Source: Struthio camelus
Lineage: Eukaryota > Chordata > Aves > Struthioniformes > Struthionidae
DNA: 64,000 nucleotides
Direction of reading: 5' to 3'
Assembly (NCBI RefSeq): GCF_040807025.1
Contig: NC_090953.1
Location: forward strand, 25,714,997 to 25,778,996
Shown here: piece after piece, positions 36,788 to 49,300 of the stretch
Position numbering within the stretch: position 1 is the first letter of the stretch
How the letters are laid out: each line of letters opens with the position of its first letter
Program-made: the position numbers and the translations under genes
The notes under the pieces: model-generated
The model's input: the letters and a program-made list of their open reading frames with translations, nothing else
Databases searched by the model: none
Told to the model about the DNA's origin: nothing

Positions 36788-38567
36788 AATGTCCTTGCTC
36801 AAACCAACCATGGAAAACCATCCTTAGAGGAAGCACTCTGCAAAGGCCAGTCTGGTCTGTTCCCCAAAGAGAAGGGCACTTGGTACGCATGCCCTCCCAT
36901 GTCTGCCCTGGTCACTCCTCATGATGACAAACCGGTGCATAGTTTCGTCTCCTTCCTTGCCGTGCTGGGTCTGGGCTGTCACAGTGAGGAGGAGTGGGGC
37001 TGGTTGAAAAAAGGTTGCTCAAATAATTTCTCACCTCAAAAAACCACTTCATCAGACCCAAATAGGATTGTGTGTAGGATCATCTCACTTTTCAGTGGGA
37101 AAGGGGATGCCTGAGCTCTGCCAAGGACCAGAGCCCATGAACTAGGCTCATGAGATGAGATGTAGTGGCTGCCCAGATTGGGTCTCTGGAGTCCCTCAAC
37201 CCAGTGCTTGTCCCCAGCACTGTCCTCTAGCCCATGTCTGCTGTACAGCGAGAAGCTGGGCTGGTGGTCTCCTCTCTCCAACCCATGTTCTATAAAAGGG
37301 GACACTCTCTGGGCAGTGATTTGGGGGATGGGGAGTGTCCGTGGATGAGATGAAGCTCCCAGATGGCACCACTGGAGAGCAGGCCCCGGACCGGGCACAG
37401 GTGGACCACAGCTACATCTCTTTCTGATGGCATCTCAGGGGAATGGGTGCAAGTGGCTGTTACCCAGGTGCTTTGCTCTCTGGCGCTGCCTGGACCTGTC
37501 AGATAGTGGCCGTAGGAGAAAACTGCCAGAGGGTAAAGGAGTGGGTGTAGTAGGGATGGAAGCACAGGGACTGGGCAAGGGAGGAGGCTGGTTTCAGCAT
37601 GGTTTCATCTCACAGGAGATGCTGCTCCCTAGGAACTCCCCCTCTCTTTTCTTCATTTTGCAGGTGGAAAAAAAAAATCTGTTTGGGAGCTTACAAATCA
37701 TTTTCTTTCAAAAGCTCTACACTCCACCACAGTGCATGGCCCAGGTACTACAGCAAGGAACACTTTGAAAACAGAAAATCTACCTGCTCATACACAAAAT
37801 ACTTCTTGGCATAGCTGCTTTGGAACAACCTGCCTCTAATTGGCCCAGGCCCCCAGCTGAACGGATCAGACATGCTTGCAGCAGGCCAGAGCATCTTCAG
37901 GGAAGGCAGTGGGAAGCCCAGACAAAAAAAAATCAGGCCCCTGCTTGCCACTGGAGAACTAGGGAAGGAGACGGGTCATTTAGCACCCGCATTCATCTGG
38001 GGACCTGCTGGTCGCAAGGGACCGCAGAGCTCCAGTACTTGGGGCAGGCACTGGCACAGCGTAAGCTGGCTGTGGCTTGGCTCAGTGGTCAGAAGAGTCT
38101 TGCAGATCTGATGATCTCCTCTTGGTCCTGCATATCTTTGCTGACTCGTGAGGGTGCTCAGATGCCACTCAGTCATGCCGATTGCATGATCTGGTGCCTT
38201 CAAACCATTTCTGTGGCAGCTACTGATTAGAGCAATTAAAAAGAGCTTCTACAAATGATTAGAATGGCTTTTGCAAACCCCAGCAACTTCCATCTGCTGG
38301 TCTGCACTGGCAGCACCCCCGTGAGAACTGGGACCCTCTGTCCCAGTCTCCTTTCCCTGAGGCATCCCTCTTCACTCGGGCTGACGTCCTTTTTGACCTC
38401 AGGCTAGAGGATAACCCTTGTGGGCTTCCAACAAAAGGGGCAGGAGTGCCTCCAAATGCTGTATCTCCATCATTATTTCCAGGCCTGCTGGCAACTTCTT
38501 TCCTGCAGGAAAACTACTCGAGTGGCTCAGCTGGCTGGGGAGCCAAACTCCTTGGGATCAGTGATGT

Positions 38568-40155
38568 CACAGAATCACAGAATCACAGAATCGTTTAGGT
38601 TGGATGGGACCTCTGGAGATCTAGTCCAACCTCCCTGCTCAAGCAGGGTCACCTAGAGCAGATTGCCCAGGATCGCATCCAGACGGGTTTTGAATATCTC
38701 CAGCGAAGGAGACTCCACCACCTCTGTGGGCAACCTGTTCCAATGCTCTGTCACCCTCACAGGGAAGAAGTTTTTTCTCAGGTTCAGATGGAACTTCCTG
38801 TGGTTCAATTTCTGCCCATTGCCTCTTGTCCCGTTGCTGGGCACCACGGAGAAGAGGCTGGCCTCATCCTCTTGACACTCCCCCTGCAGATACTTGTACA
38901 CGTTGATGAGATCCCCTCTCAATCTTCTCTTCTCCAGGCTGAACAGGCCCAGCTCTTGCAGTCTTTCTTCCTAGGAGAGATGCTCCAGCCCTCTAATCAT
39001 CTTGGTAGCCCTCCGCTGGACTCTCTCCAGGAGTGCCGTGTCTCTCTTGTCCTGGGGAGCCCAGAACTGGACACAGTACTCCAGGTGAGGCCTCCCCAGG
39101 GCTGAGGAGAGCGGCAGGATCACCTCCCTCCACCTGCTGGCAACACTCTGCCTCATGCACCCCAGGAGACCATTGGCCTTCTTGGCCACAAGGGCACACT
39201 GCTGCCTCATGCTTAACTTGTTGTCCACCAGCACTCCCAGGTCCTTCTCGGCAGAGCTACTTTCCAGCAGGTCAACCCCCAGCCTGTCCTGGTGCATGGA
39301 ATTATTCCTGCCTCGGTGCAGGACCCTGCACTTGCCTTTGTTGAACTTCAGGAGGTTCCTCTCCGCCCACCTCTCCAGCCTGGCCAGGTCCCTCGGAATG
39401 GCAGCACAGTCTTCTGGTGTGTTAGCCTCTCCCCCCAGTTTAGTATCATCAGCAAACTTGCTGAGGGTGCACTCTGTGCCTTCCTCCAGGTCATTGAGGA
39501 ATATATTGAACAAGACTGGCCCCAGGACTGACCCCTGGGGGACACCACTAGCCACAGGCCTCCAACTTGACTCTGCGCCATTCACCACAACCCTCCGAGC
39601 TCGGCCATGCAGCCAGTTCTCAAGCCACCTCACCGTCCACTTGTCTAGCCCACACTTCCTGAGCTTACCTAGGAGGATGTGATGGGAGACAGTGTCAAAA
39701 GCCTTGCTGAAGTCCAGAAAGACAACATCCACTGCTCTGCCCTCATCTACCCAGCCAGTCATTCCACCAGAGAAGGCTCTCAGAGGGGTCAAGCATGATT
39801 TCCCTTTGGGGAATCCATGCTGACTACTCCTGATCACCTTCTTGTCCTCCACATGCTTAGTGATGACCTCCAGGATGAGCTGTTCCATCACCTTTCCCGG
39901 GATGGAGGGGAGGCTGACAGGCCTGGAGTTCCCTGGCTCCTCCTTCTTGCCCTTTTGGAAGACTGGCGTGACATTGGCTTTCTTCCAGTCCTCAGGCACC
40001 TCTCCTGATCTCCAGGACCTTGCCAAGATGATGGAGAGTGGCCTAGCGATAACATCCGCCAGCTGCCTCAGCACTCGTGGGTGCATCCCATCAGGGCCCA
40101 TGGATTTATGGAGGTCAAGTCTGGACAAAAGATCTCTAACCCGATCCTCCTCCAG
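38568..40155 (-). mobile_element. CR1 non-LTR retrotransposon, 5'-truncated, antisense (copy B)
   Basis: Closely related to the copy at 8.6-10.5 kb but in opposite orientation and truncated further, starting just before the [10 protein letters not shown] block of the reverse transcriptase. The RT frame is open and keeps an intact FADD catalytic box (complement of 39445-39456). It stops at a TAG (complement of 38971-38973) at the same codon as in copy A, and the frame then continues to about 38653. The 3' end carries three ATTCTGTG units. Without the endonuclease domain and 5' end it cannot be autonomous. It lies about 4 kb downstream of RBPMS2. Confidence 0.95.
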
Positions 40156-40225
40156 TTGTTCATACACTGGGCAGACACCATGCCTTCCATGTCCTTCCAG
40201 TTGTTCATACACTGGGCAGACACCA
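40152..40225. repeat. Tandem duplication, period 45 bp, at the 5' junction of CR1 copy B
   Basis: A 29-nt segment beginning CCAGTTGTTCATACAC is repeated exactly at 40152-40180 and 40197-40225. The first copy touches the point where CR1 similarity ends. It may reflect target-site processing at insertion, or a small independent duplication. Confidence 0.75.
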
Positions 40226-43200
40226 ACTACCACAGCCACGAGGGGATGTTTCAGATGGCCCCAGACTCGAGCTCCATCAGGCATTGCTGAAACTTCTGGC
40301 TTTAGCAGCTACAGATCCCAGCTGATCTCCAAGAAGTTGCAGCCCACGTAATGTTGCTGAGCAGCTCTGTAGGGATATGGAGCGGGTCTGCCATGTCTGG
40401 GGAGCAGCAGGACGAGTGGGGCATGCACCAGCTCTGACGAGCCCCAGCCCAGCTGCTGTACATATAGACATGTAAAACAAATGGCCAAGCTGCTTGAGGG
40501 TGGGTAAACTTGGTAGCATACCTCTGGAAGAGGCAGGCTTGACTGGCAGATGTACAAGTAGGCTACTCAGGCCAGAGATGTCTCTGGGAGCGCAGAAGAA
40601 CCGCAGAAATGATAGAAGACAAGAGGAAAAGCAGGAAGGAGAGAGTATGTTGTGTGCTCCTTATCTTGCATTCCCTTATTGCATAGTGTCCTCTTTCATC
40701 AATTTTGCTTACCTGCCAGGTTGGGATGTTGTCACATTGTCTACAGCTCTGAAAATAGCTTTCCTTTGCTAGTGCCCCCTAAACTACCTATTTGTTAAAT
40801 TATTCACCAACCAAGCAGGAACTCTTTAGAAACTTGAAAATGACATCCTGATACCCCCATACAACGAGCACAGAAAGACACAGCTGATACCTAGGAGAAT
40901 GACCACGAGGTTGTGAAGTATGTTGGGACAAAATGCACCCTGCGCAACAACTGCTGGTGAAAGGCAAGAGGTACCAGGATCTAAACGCAAAGCAAGACAG
41001 CCACAGCCCAGAGAGGCTTCAGGAATCAAGGTCCTGCTGAGGATGGTGTGGTGGGATCCCGCAGAAGAGACTGTCATAGCATAATGGTGAGCAGGCAGCT
41101 GGTGGGGTGGGGGTTATTACTTAGAGAAAATTCCTTCATTCTTTTTCCACAATACGTGTGATCCCATCAGGTCTTTATAGGCTCAAAGAATAAAAGCTAC
41201 TCTGAATCAGTAAGAAGACTGTGGATTTGTTACGTCTGATGATGTAGTAGGTAAGTTCCTTGCAGTGTGCGTCTGAGACAAGCAGCCTCGAGCCACAGTG
41301 TTAACTGAGATACACAGTACAGTGGAAAAGCCAGGAGGTGGCATCCAAGACCTGAGCACATGAAACCAGGACACTTTACCAAGCAGGAGCTTAACAACAC
41401 CAGGAGGTTGCAGCTTGGAAAGGCAGAGAAAGGGCTCTTGTTTTTTGTCCTGTGCCTCCCTCTCCCCCTTAGGATGAGGAAACTGTAGCTATTTTAGATG
41501 AAGAAAATCTGTATTAAGTTAACAGAGGAAACTCTTGCTATTTCTTTGGTCAGCCACAGCACCTTTACCAAGACATACCAAATCACAGCAGTGTTTGCAA
41601 AAGGGACTGCAGAGTTCCCTCGTCCAACCACCCACTGGCAGCAGAACTGTCACCAGCTCAGGTCAGTCCCAGCTCTGTCTAGCTGAGCCTGGGAATGCCC
41701 TGATGATGGAGATCCCTCTACTCTCTGGATGCCTGTCCCTGTGTGTGGCTTCAGATATTCCTCATTCAAATCAAAAAGAAAGTAAAATATAACAGCTTTA
41801 GAGAAATCCAGTGATCACATCACTGTCTTCAGGTCTACATTAGAAACTGCGGAGTAGAGGCCACACGGTCCTCTTATCCCATGGATTTCATTAAAGTCCT
41901 TTTCCCTGTAGACTAGGAGGGAAAAAGGCATGAGGCAGAGAGAGCCAGCATGGGCTTGGCAGTGGGGTCCTTGGGCAGAGTCTTTCTGTATGTGAGGCTG
42001 AGGAGTGAGATGACGAGGGCCAGGTGAGTCACCACCATCCTACTATGGTGTTGGGGTAAGTCGGCAGATGGCACTAGGAGATTAGATCAGGAAGCTCTTT
42101 GAGCAAGTAGGAGATGCCTGGAGGCAGCAGAGACTACCTCTGAACTTGCAGAACATACCTCAGAGCTCCACATGGAGCTGCTGGATGGGAGACCAAGAGG
42201 CAAGAAACTGCTGCAGAAACCAAAGCCTCTGGGCCAGAAACAGATCATGGGGACGCCGGTCCCTGGCACAAGCCTAAAAGTGTCTCCAAACACCTCCAAA
42301 ATGCCCTGCTCCCTTGGTCTGGGCCCATAATATGGGAGAAATCCCAGCTTTCCCTCTATGATGTGGACAAATGCGTGTTGTCCTGCTATGGAAATCCTAC
42401 GTGTTTGTCCTGCTGTGGAAATCCCCCTTCATTTCCTGCGCTCTCTAGGCTTGTCAGACCAAGCAGGCTTTATCTGCTGGGTTTCATCCACTGAGCTTCA
42501 TCTGCTGGGCCTCACTGTGATTGACACACTCCTTTCATCTGCCTCTTGGTCATGGGAGTGAGGAGGAACCCCTGAACCTCCATCAGGGACCAAATCTCCA
42601 CACCACTTACCCTGGAAAGGGATTTCACTGGGCAAAGTGAGGTGTTAGCTTAGGCCAGCATATCAAGAAGAGCCAAATTGTGGGTACAAAGGTGACTGAC
42701 TTTCAGGGTAGTACTGCAGGGTGTTTGTTGGCATGCAGGTACCAATGTATTTCCTGTGTAACGACGCTAAAAGGTTTGTGTCCTGTGCAATGTGTTTTTC
42801 ACCCTCTTTACATATAGGATGCATAGTGGGCACAACTGAGCCCTTGGAGGTGCCTGGTGGTCTGTATATGTTGGCCTCACTTATGCAGCCCCCAGCAGTG
42901 ATGCCTTGATGTGTCCAGGCATTGTCCAACTGCTGCACAGTATTGCCTGTTGTGTGTTTCCATTTTGGAAATCATACATATAGGCGGGAAATGGCCTGCT
43001 GGAAGGCCTTCTGCAATTGGCTTTTATGGTTGTTCCCCCAAGGCAGGAGGGGAAATGGCTGGGGACACAGGTCTGGACCACGCTACTTAGTGCTGCCTCT
43101 CTTGAAGTGACAGAGTTGCCCTCCGTGGAGAAAGGCCTTAGATGTGAGGGCCTTTATTGACTTTCACATTAACATAAGTTCGTTGCGGCCACAGCAGTTG

Positions 43201-43309
43201 CCATAGGTTGTACATGGCCTTCTGGGAGAAGGGGGTTGCTAGAAGCGAGTGAGCTTAGAGCCTTTTGGCCAAAGAACCTGAAACCATGCGAATGGCTTCT
43301 TCAAGGCTC
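40226..43309. other. Intergenic segment without recognised gene
   Basis: No protein family, RNA gene or major repeat is recognised. It contains a short imperfect dimer at 42374-42428. Confidence 0.65.
42374..42428. repeat. Imperfect tandem dimer, unit about 27 bp
   Basis: The segment TCCTGCTATGGAAATCC recurs 27 bp later as TCCTGCTGTGGAAATCC, with flanking similarity. Confidence 0.6.
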
Positions 43310-43920
43310 TCTTGGCCTCCCCCCCCCACCCCCCCCCAACCCCGAGGGAAAATCTCTGCTCCGGCAGGCTGCAGGCAGCCAGCGCCACCGTGCCCCCTGA
43401 TCTGGGACGCTGGGTCAGGCAGCTAGGGATCCCCCCCCCGCCCCGGCACTGCTACATGAGTGCATCCCCCCCCTCCAACCCCGGGGAGCAGTAACCGAAG
43501 CAGCACACCAGCTTGGCTGTGGCCTGCTGGCCTTTTAGAGCGCGCGTGGCGGCGGCACACTGTGCCCGCTGTGGCCTGCTGAGGAACCCTCACACTTGAC
43601 GTGGCACCTTCCCCCTCACCCTTGCCGCCACCTTCCGGTGAAACCACCAGGTATCTTTCCCCTTCCTGGTTTGAGCTCATGTATATATTTGTAAACACTG
43701 TAACTGTTCCTGTTCTGTGTTGTGTGGGGAGTCGAATGTATAGTTACTGATTAATTAGCTGTATATTGCTACTATTGTTGTTGTTATTACTAGTTTTTAA
43801 TTGTTATTGCTACCAGTGATACATATTAAACTTTGTTATTTGTTTCTGGCTGTTAATTGTGAACCCATTCATAAGTGACAGGGACATCTATATCGCCACC
43901 CAAACCTTTCTCGTAGCGTG
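43310..43920 (+). mobile_element. Possible solo LTR or orphan promoter/poly(A) module
   Basis: A C/G-rich block (43310-43660, with C runs and CpG) is followed by TATATA at 43682-43687 and an AT-rich stretch. Then come ATTAAA at 43825-43830 and a GT-rich downstream stretch. This order (GC-rich upstream part, TATA, poly(A) signal, GU-rich part) resembles the U3-R-U5 plan of an endogenous retroviral LTR. No target-site duplication, terminal TG/CA pair or internal retroviral sequence was identified, so boundaries are uncertain. It could equally be the end of an unknown transcript or chance. Confidence 0.3.
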
Positions 43921-44620
43921 GAGTGCTGTGGGGACGAGAGCATGAGGATGCTCTGTGGTTGGCTCGGCCACCCCTCCCGGGCCTCCTGGGACAACTGCAC
44001 AGCTCCAGGAGGACAAAGTGGCTGCAGTCTCCTACCTGCCAGGGGCCTGGGGCTGGTACAGCTCCGCCAATGCTTCCAGAAGCTCTCTGCGCTGGAGGAC
44101 GGCTATGGGGCACATCTTTCAAGGTGCCTGCTAGCGTAGGTGAATACCGAGCAGTTCATCCCAGGCCCTTGCCTTGGGAGCAAGTTCGCCTGCTAGTGCA
44201 GACAGTCTGAGCCACAGGTGCCATCGTTGGCCAAAGTCAACAGCAATGTGCATTGCTTCCTCATGCATGGCTTGGTAGGGTGCCTGATGGGTTGATAGCC
44301 TGATAAGCACGTTCCCTACATTGCAGAAGGCTTTGTGGCTTCACCAGCCTCCTGCCAGACACCTGCAGCGAGGGTTTTCAGCTTGCAATCACAGGCCTGA
44401 CTGCCATGTGGAAATACGGCTTCTGTGCTAGAGGAATGCTTCTGGAAAAACGGTCAGCAGCCAGACCCAGGTGGAAACAGCATCTGAGATGTTGCAGCAT
44501 GGAGGTTTGAACACTCAGCCCTTGTGCTGCTCAAGAGATGCTTGGGGGTTTGGGAAGCGAGTGTCATCCTTTCCTTAACGGACTAGAGACCGCAGCTGAG
44601 ACCTTTGGGAACAGTGATGT
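43921..44620. other. Intergenic segment without recognised gene
   Basis: Moderately GC-rich, with open frames of up to 95 codons but no recognisable protein. Confidence 0.6.
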
Positions 44621-44738
44621 GCTCTGACAAGCCAGCATCTCCTCCAGGTGATGATCCTGCTAATCCTGTTCCCGCTTCTGCTCTGACAAGCCAGCATCTC
44701 CTCCAGGTGATGATCCTGCTAATCCTGTTCCCGCTTCT
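44621..44738. repeat. Perfect 59-bp tandem duplication
   Basis: Two adjacent copies (44621-44679 and 44680-44738), beginning GCTCTGACAAGCC, are identical at every base. The period is not a multiple of three. Identity suggests a recent event, possibly polymorphic, or an assembly artefact. Confidence 0.9.
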
Positions 44739-46242
44739 TCATCCTCTATGCTACATACGCTGCCTCTGTGTATTTAAATTATTTTGTAAATCCATGCACA
44801 CATTCCCCTTCTATTACACTAATTCGTATGGGAAAACTTGCTGCCATGTTTTCAGGAATGCACCCCTGGCTCAGAATGGGGGCCAGCTACAACTCATAAT
44901 ATATGGCTGTGCTGCTGTAGCTGTAATGGTTTATTTTTTCCAGCTATGCCAACTGGTCTGTTTGCCTTTACATAACAACTGTGACTTGTCTTTGACAAAT
45001 AGGGAGCTCGAGTAACCATATTTCACCAGAGCTGTAGGGCCTAGAGATGTGGAGAGGAATGCTTAGGCGGGTCAGTCTGGCATAAGTCAACCCTTCTCAT
45101 TGTTAGAGAGAGCAGCAGGTTGAAGTGCAAGAAGTTTCCCTACGACTGAATGCATTTACCAGCCTCACTACCACCACCTGGCTCTTGTGATTTGCCTCAC
45201 AATTGAGTCTCTAGGAAGAACTTAATTGATGAAAGCATCTCCAAACCCAGGGGCTTGTTTCTGCAAAAAAAAACCCCTAGTCCCACACAAAATGCTGACT
45301 ATGAGTCATGACTATCCTGTTCCTGAACTATTCCTTGTGTTTGCGTCCCAAGCACATCCAAATACTGATGAGGACTGAATGAGGCAACATTTGAATAAAT
45401 TTTGATTAAATACCTACCTTTTTGAGTTACTCATCTGGTTTGGGCTCTTAGACATGGGCTGGGAATCAATAAGGAAATACTGTTTCTCCAGGTAAATTGC
45501 CACTTGTAAGTACATTCTGCCTTTCGATGGTGATGGAGGTTTCAGGGCAGTCCAGTGGGCATTGGAGGGAAATATTTATCTTTTGCAGATCAGTCTGGCT
45601 ATGCCAGCATCTTTCTGAACTGCAGCAACTAGATTTTCCACAAATGCATCTTAAAATGACCTAGGCTTTGTTGGCCTGAACTGAGTACATTTTTCTCACG
45701 TTTACATGGACCTCTTTCCTTACCAGGAAATCCCTGTGATCACTGGCCTGTTGCCTTCATTTCTTTTCTAAGAAAAAAAAAAAACACTAGTTCTGAAAAA
45801 ATTGCCATTCCTTAGAGAAAGCTAGCAACTTGGGAAGAGGCATTGAGTTCACATGATGGACTTTGCTTAATTAGACCCAGGAATTCTCATATCCAATACA
45901 TGTAAAAATCTTTGGTGGTGGAACTTTAAAAGCTATTTTAATATTGAACAAACTTATGGCTAAAAAGCCTTTCTTAACATTTGACTTAAATGGCCCTGCT
46001 GCAATTTAAAATGATTATTTTTTACTTCTGATGGAGAGGTTCTGCAGCTGGGGAATAACCAACAGCATAGGCTGGGCAGAAGATCTGCAGGAAAAGACCT
46101 GGATGGCTGGGTGGGTAGCAGCTTGACTGTGCATCCTTGAGAATGGGGGCGGGGGAATTTCCAGGCAGATCTAGGGAAAAAATTTCACACGGAGAATAGT
46201 GCAGCTGCAGGACAGGGGGATAGGCAGGTGGAGGGGGGATCT
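44739..46242. other. AT-rich intergenic segment without recognised gene
   Basis: Nothing identifiable beyond short A-runs (for example near 45773-45784). Confidence 0.65.
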
Positions 46243-46367
46243 CAGTTGTTGGAGACCTTCAAAACATGCCTGGACAAGACCTTGGGCCCTCTGCCCTGGC
46301 TTGGAGCAGGAGTGTGGACCAAGACCTCCAGAGATCCCTTCAACCCTGAACCTTTCTCTAATTCTTG
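46243..46367 (+). mobile_element. Degraded CR1 3' tail
   Basis: Resembles the last about 125 bp of CR1: TTGGAGACCTTCAAAAC, then GCCTGGACAAGACCTTGGG, a Leu/Gly-rich remnant, and AGACCTCCAGAGATCCCTTCAA before a decayed terminal ATTCTTG. It is much more diverged than copies A and B, so it is an older insertion. Confidence 0.75.
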
Positions 46368-49300
46368 CAATTTATGAAGCTGCTGTGTGGGAGAAAAGAT
46401 AATCCGGGCTAAGCAGCCCTTTCTGACCACATTCAGTAGGAAGTCATTCATCACTTAATACATGTGGATGAAATGCTTTTAAACAGATTTTTGCTTAAGA
46501 GAAGTTTCTAACTCAAAACAACAAATATCTATCATTTCAGGGATTAAATTTATTTATCTTACCCACTGAATGCAGCCTACGTTTTCCAAAGGGCTTAAGC
46601 ACTTCTTAGTGTTTAAGTACTTCTTAGTATTTGTTTCTCATTGTACGTTCCCTTAAAAAGGCACTATATAAAAGAAAATTGGAAGCTAATGGCTTTTTGA
46701 ATGGTTTCTATTCCTAAAAGAAAAAAAGATTACACCAAAAAAAAGCTGAAACCAGTAAAAGCCTTGGGTGTCTAAGGAAAACATTTTGTCATTAAGAGGT
46801 GTGTGTTTGCATAGCTGATCAGGGCAAAGCTGGGATGCACAATCCTGAACCAGAAAGCAGACAGAGCGGTGATACTTACAGAGCACAGTGTTGGGGGGGG
46901 GGTGAGCCTTGGGAAAAACAGTGGGTGCATGGAAATGTTAGCCCCTGGTTAAGAAACACAGGAAGTTTGACCCAGGCAAGTACTAACTGGCTTCCTGACA
47001 GATCAAGTGCTGTGCAGTGTCCCGCGAGATGGGTTTTCTCACATCCTCTGAGTGGAGATAGTCAAAACTGCAGGCCTTTTGTATCTGGGCAAAGTCCTAA
47101 GCGTGAACATTAGATGTGAAGCATTTGCAGGGGTAGCACCAAACGACAGAAAGGAAATGGCCAAAATCAAAATCAAGATGAAAAAGGGGGGAGTTGGGTC
47201 GAGATGTTGAGGGTAAAACCATCCCCAAGCCACCATGTCTAATGCTCTTCGTAGCAGACTGTGGAAAATAATATTGTGGAAAATAATACAGAGGAAAAAT
47301 ACATCCATTTAAATTCACCTTAGCTCCTCCCAGTATAATCCTTTGGCAAGGACAAGGCAGAATGTGAAGAAACTTTTCAGGGCAGTGGTAGGAAAAAGCC
47401 AAATGATAGAGGTCTACCAAAACCAAGTGAGGATACATTATCCAGAGCCTGTGATAAGGGAGAGATACTGGGACAGAAGACACCTGCCTTCCTGAGCTCA
47501 TAATGCAGGGATGCATGCCGTTCCTAGGATGAGAGAGAAAGCCTCCCACAACACCATCCTAAGCAGAACAGAGGAAGCGATCGGGGAGAAGTCAGCTCCA
47601 CATCAACCCAGTAAGCGTGCACGGCCCAGTTTTTACTCCAGTACCTGAAGTCCATGGCAGACACTCCTCAGAAATGGGATGGGTGTCGAGAAAGCATTTG
47701 ACAGTCTTTGTGGCTATTTACTGAGATGTGCCTTGAGTTGTCTCAGCCTGCCCATAGAAATCCCATTTTGGCTTAAGATATGGCCTTAGAGCAAACAAGG
47801 GCAAAAAACTCCCTGCTCTGGGCAGATAATAGGGCCAGAGAAAAGTACATGCTCACCTCCAGCATTTGAACGAGCTGTTATGTACTTCTTACTACGTACC
47901 TCTCCTTCCCACAGATTTTGGAAAGATTTCCTACCCGCTCTCCCCATCACTTGCATCCTACCCTTTTATTCTTTTCCCAGGATCTTTTGCTACCGTGGGT
48001 ACTTCTGGGCACTATTAAAACATGCATTTGTTAACTTTTTTGTGGGGAAAAACGATGTCAGCTGTTTTAAAACATTTGAAAATGTTCCTTTAGGAAACAG
48101 TAAACACAGACTTTATGCCATTATTGCTGCTTGTGTGACTGATGCCATTAGGAGCAACGCTTGGGCTGAAGAACGACTAGTGTTGAGTAGGAAAACATAT
48201 ATTTTCATAAAGAAACGCTACACGTACAATTTAGTTCTAAACAAGAAGATGAATGTAGAAAAGTAAAAGTAAACGCACAGAACGCATTTTCCTCATTTTT
48301 AGGACAAAATAACCTCTCTGTGCCATTATATGTTTAAATGAAATTTATCCTAATAATTGCACAAAGATCTCCAGCAGAGAGGAAAAGCCAAACTGTTGAG
48401 TCAGGCACATTACGCAGGACCTAGGTCATGTCTGACATACACAGAAGTGGCAGCTCTAGATATTTTCCAGTGTGAAAAAATACAGGGCTGTAGGAGTGGG
48501 TTTCATTTGTTTCAAATGAGCACTCTCAGACTGCTCTAGGCAGTTCAGTATTTCTCTGTTACTTGTGTTGTCTCTCCTATAGACTCCTACATGCAGACCA
48601 TGCTTGGACTTCAGATAGTCCCTTTTGCACATGTATAGCCGACATCTCCCGTAGCCAACACCCCTGACCCATTGCATCATAGCTCCTGCTTCGCAGGTAC
48701 CCTGATCTTGCTCTCATCGCTCCTTGCTTGTCCCGGCAGACCAGAACTGAACCTCCTGTGTGAGGTTCGAGCCCCACTGTAAAAGCTCTGCTCCAGAAAT
48801 GCTCATCCCAGGCCCATCGTGGTGAGCGGCCAGAGTAGGAGGCTTGAGAGGACCTGCGGGGACTGGTGGAGGTGGGAACTGACAGAATAGTGATGGGGAA
48901 CGGCAGATATTTTTTAGGTTATCATGGCCTCCCAGCCACTGCCTTGCTCATTAGATGTCTTAAATCAACCTTTCGGTTTCAGTCCAATGAAAACAAAGGG
49001 TAATTCAGCCCAACTCACAGAAACAACAACAAAAAATGCCTGCCACTTTTTTGGAGGGGAGCACCCTCCTCCACCCATGCAGCCACACCATGCCTTTCCC
49101 TTTGAGTCATCCCTGCCTGCAGCAAGACAAGGATCCTCTCATCTTCCTTGGCTGAAGTCTGTTGGATTATTGCAGCAGTGAGGGGAGGCCCCTGGGCTGA
49201 TTCACAGCTCCTAGGCCTCGTTTTCTTCCAGCCCAGTAACTCTTTCACATCCTTAAAGCCCCCCCTCTGGCCTTGCTCCCCGCAAAGCACACAAGGTTCC

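Larger units (their letters stand above)
34810..38567. other. Intergenic segment downstream of RBPMS2
   Basis: No convincing gene. It contains a C20 tract (35058-35077), an A-run near 36421, a GT-rich simple repeat and a perfect 17-bp inverted repeat, listed separately. Open frames of 60-180 codons show no domain or family similarity. Confidence 0.7.

Noticed and set aside
47880-48266. 128-codon open frame, hydrophobic and aromatic-rich
   Set aside because: No recognised family, signal or splice-linked exons. Its composition is that of AT-rich non-coding DNA.
48755-48780. tRNA-like T-loop (GGTTCGAGCCCC)
   Set aside because: The T stem does not pair properly, and no matching acceptor, D or anticodon arms are present upstream.
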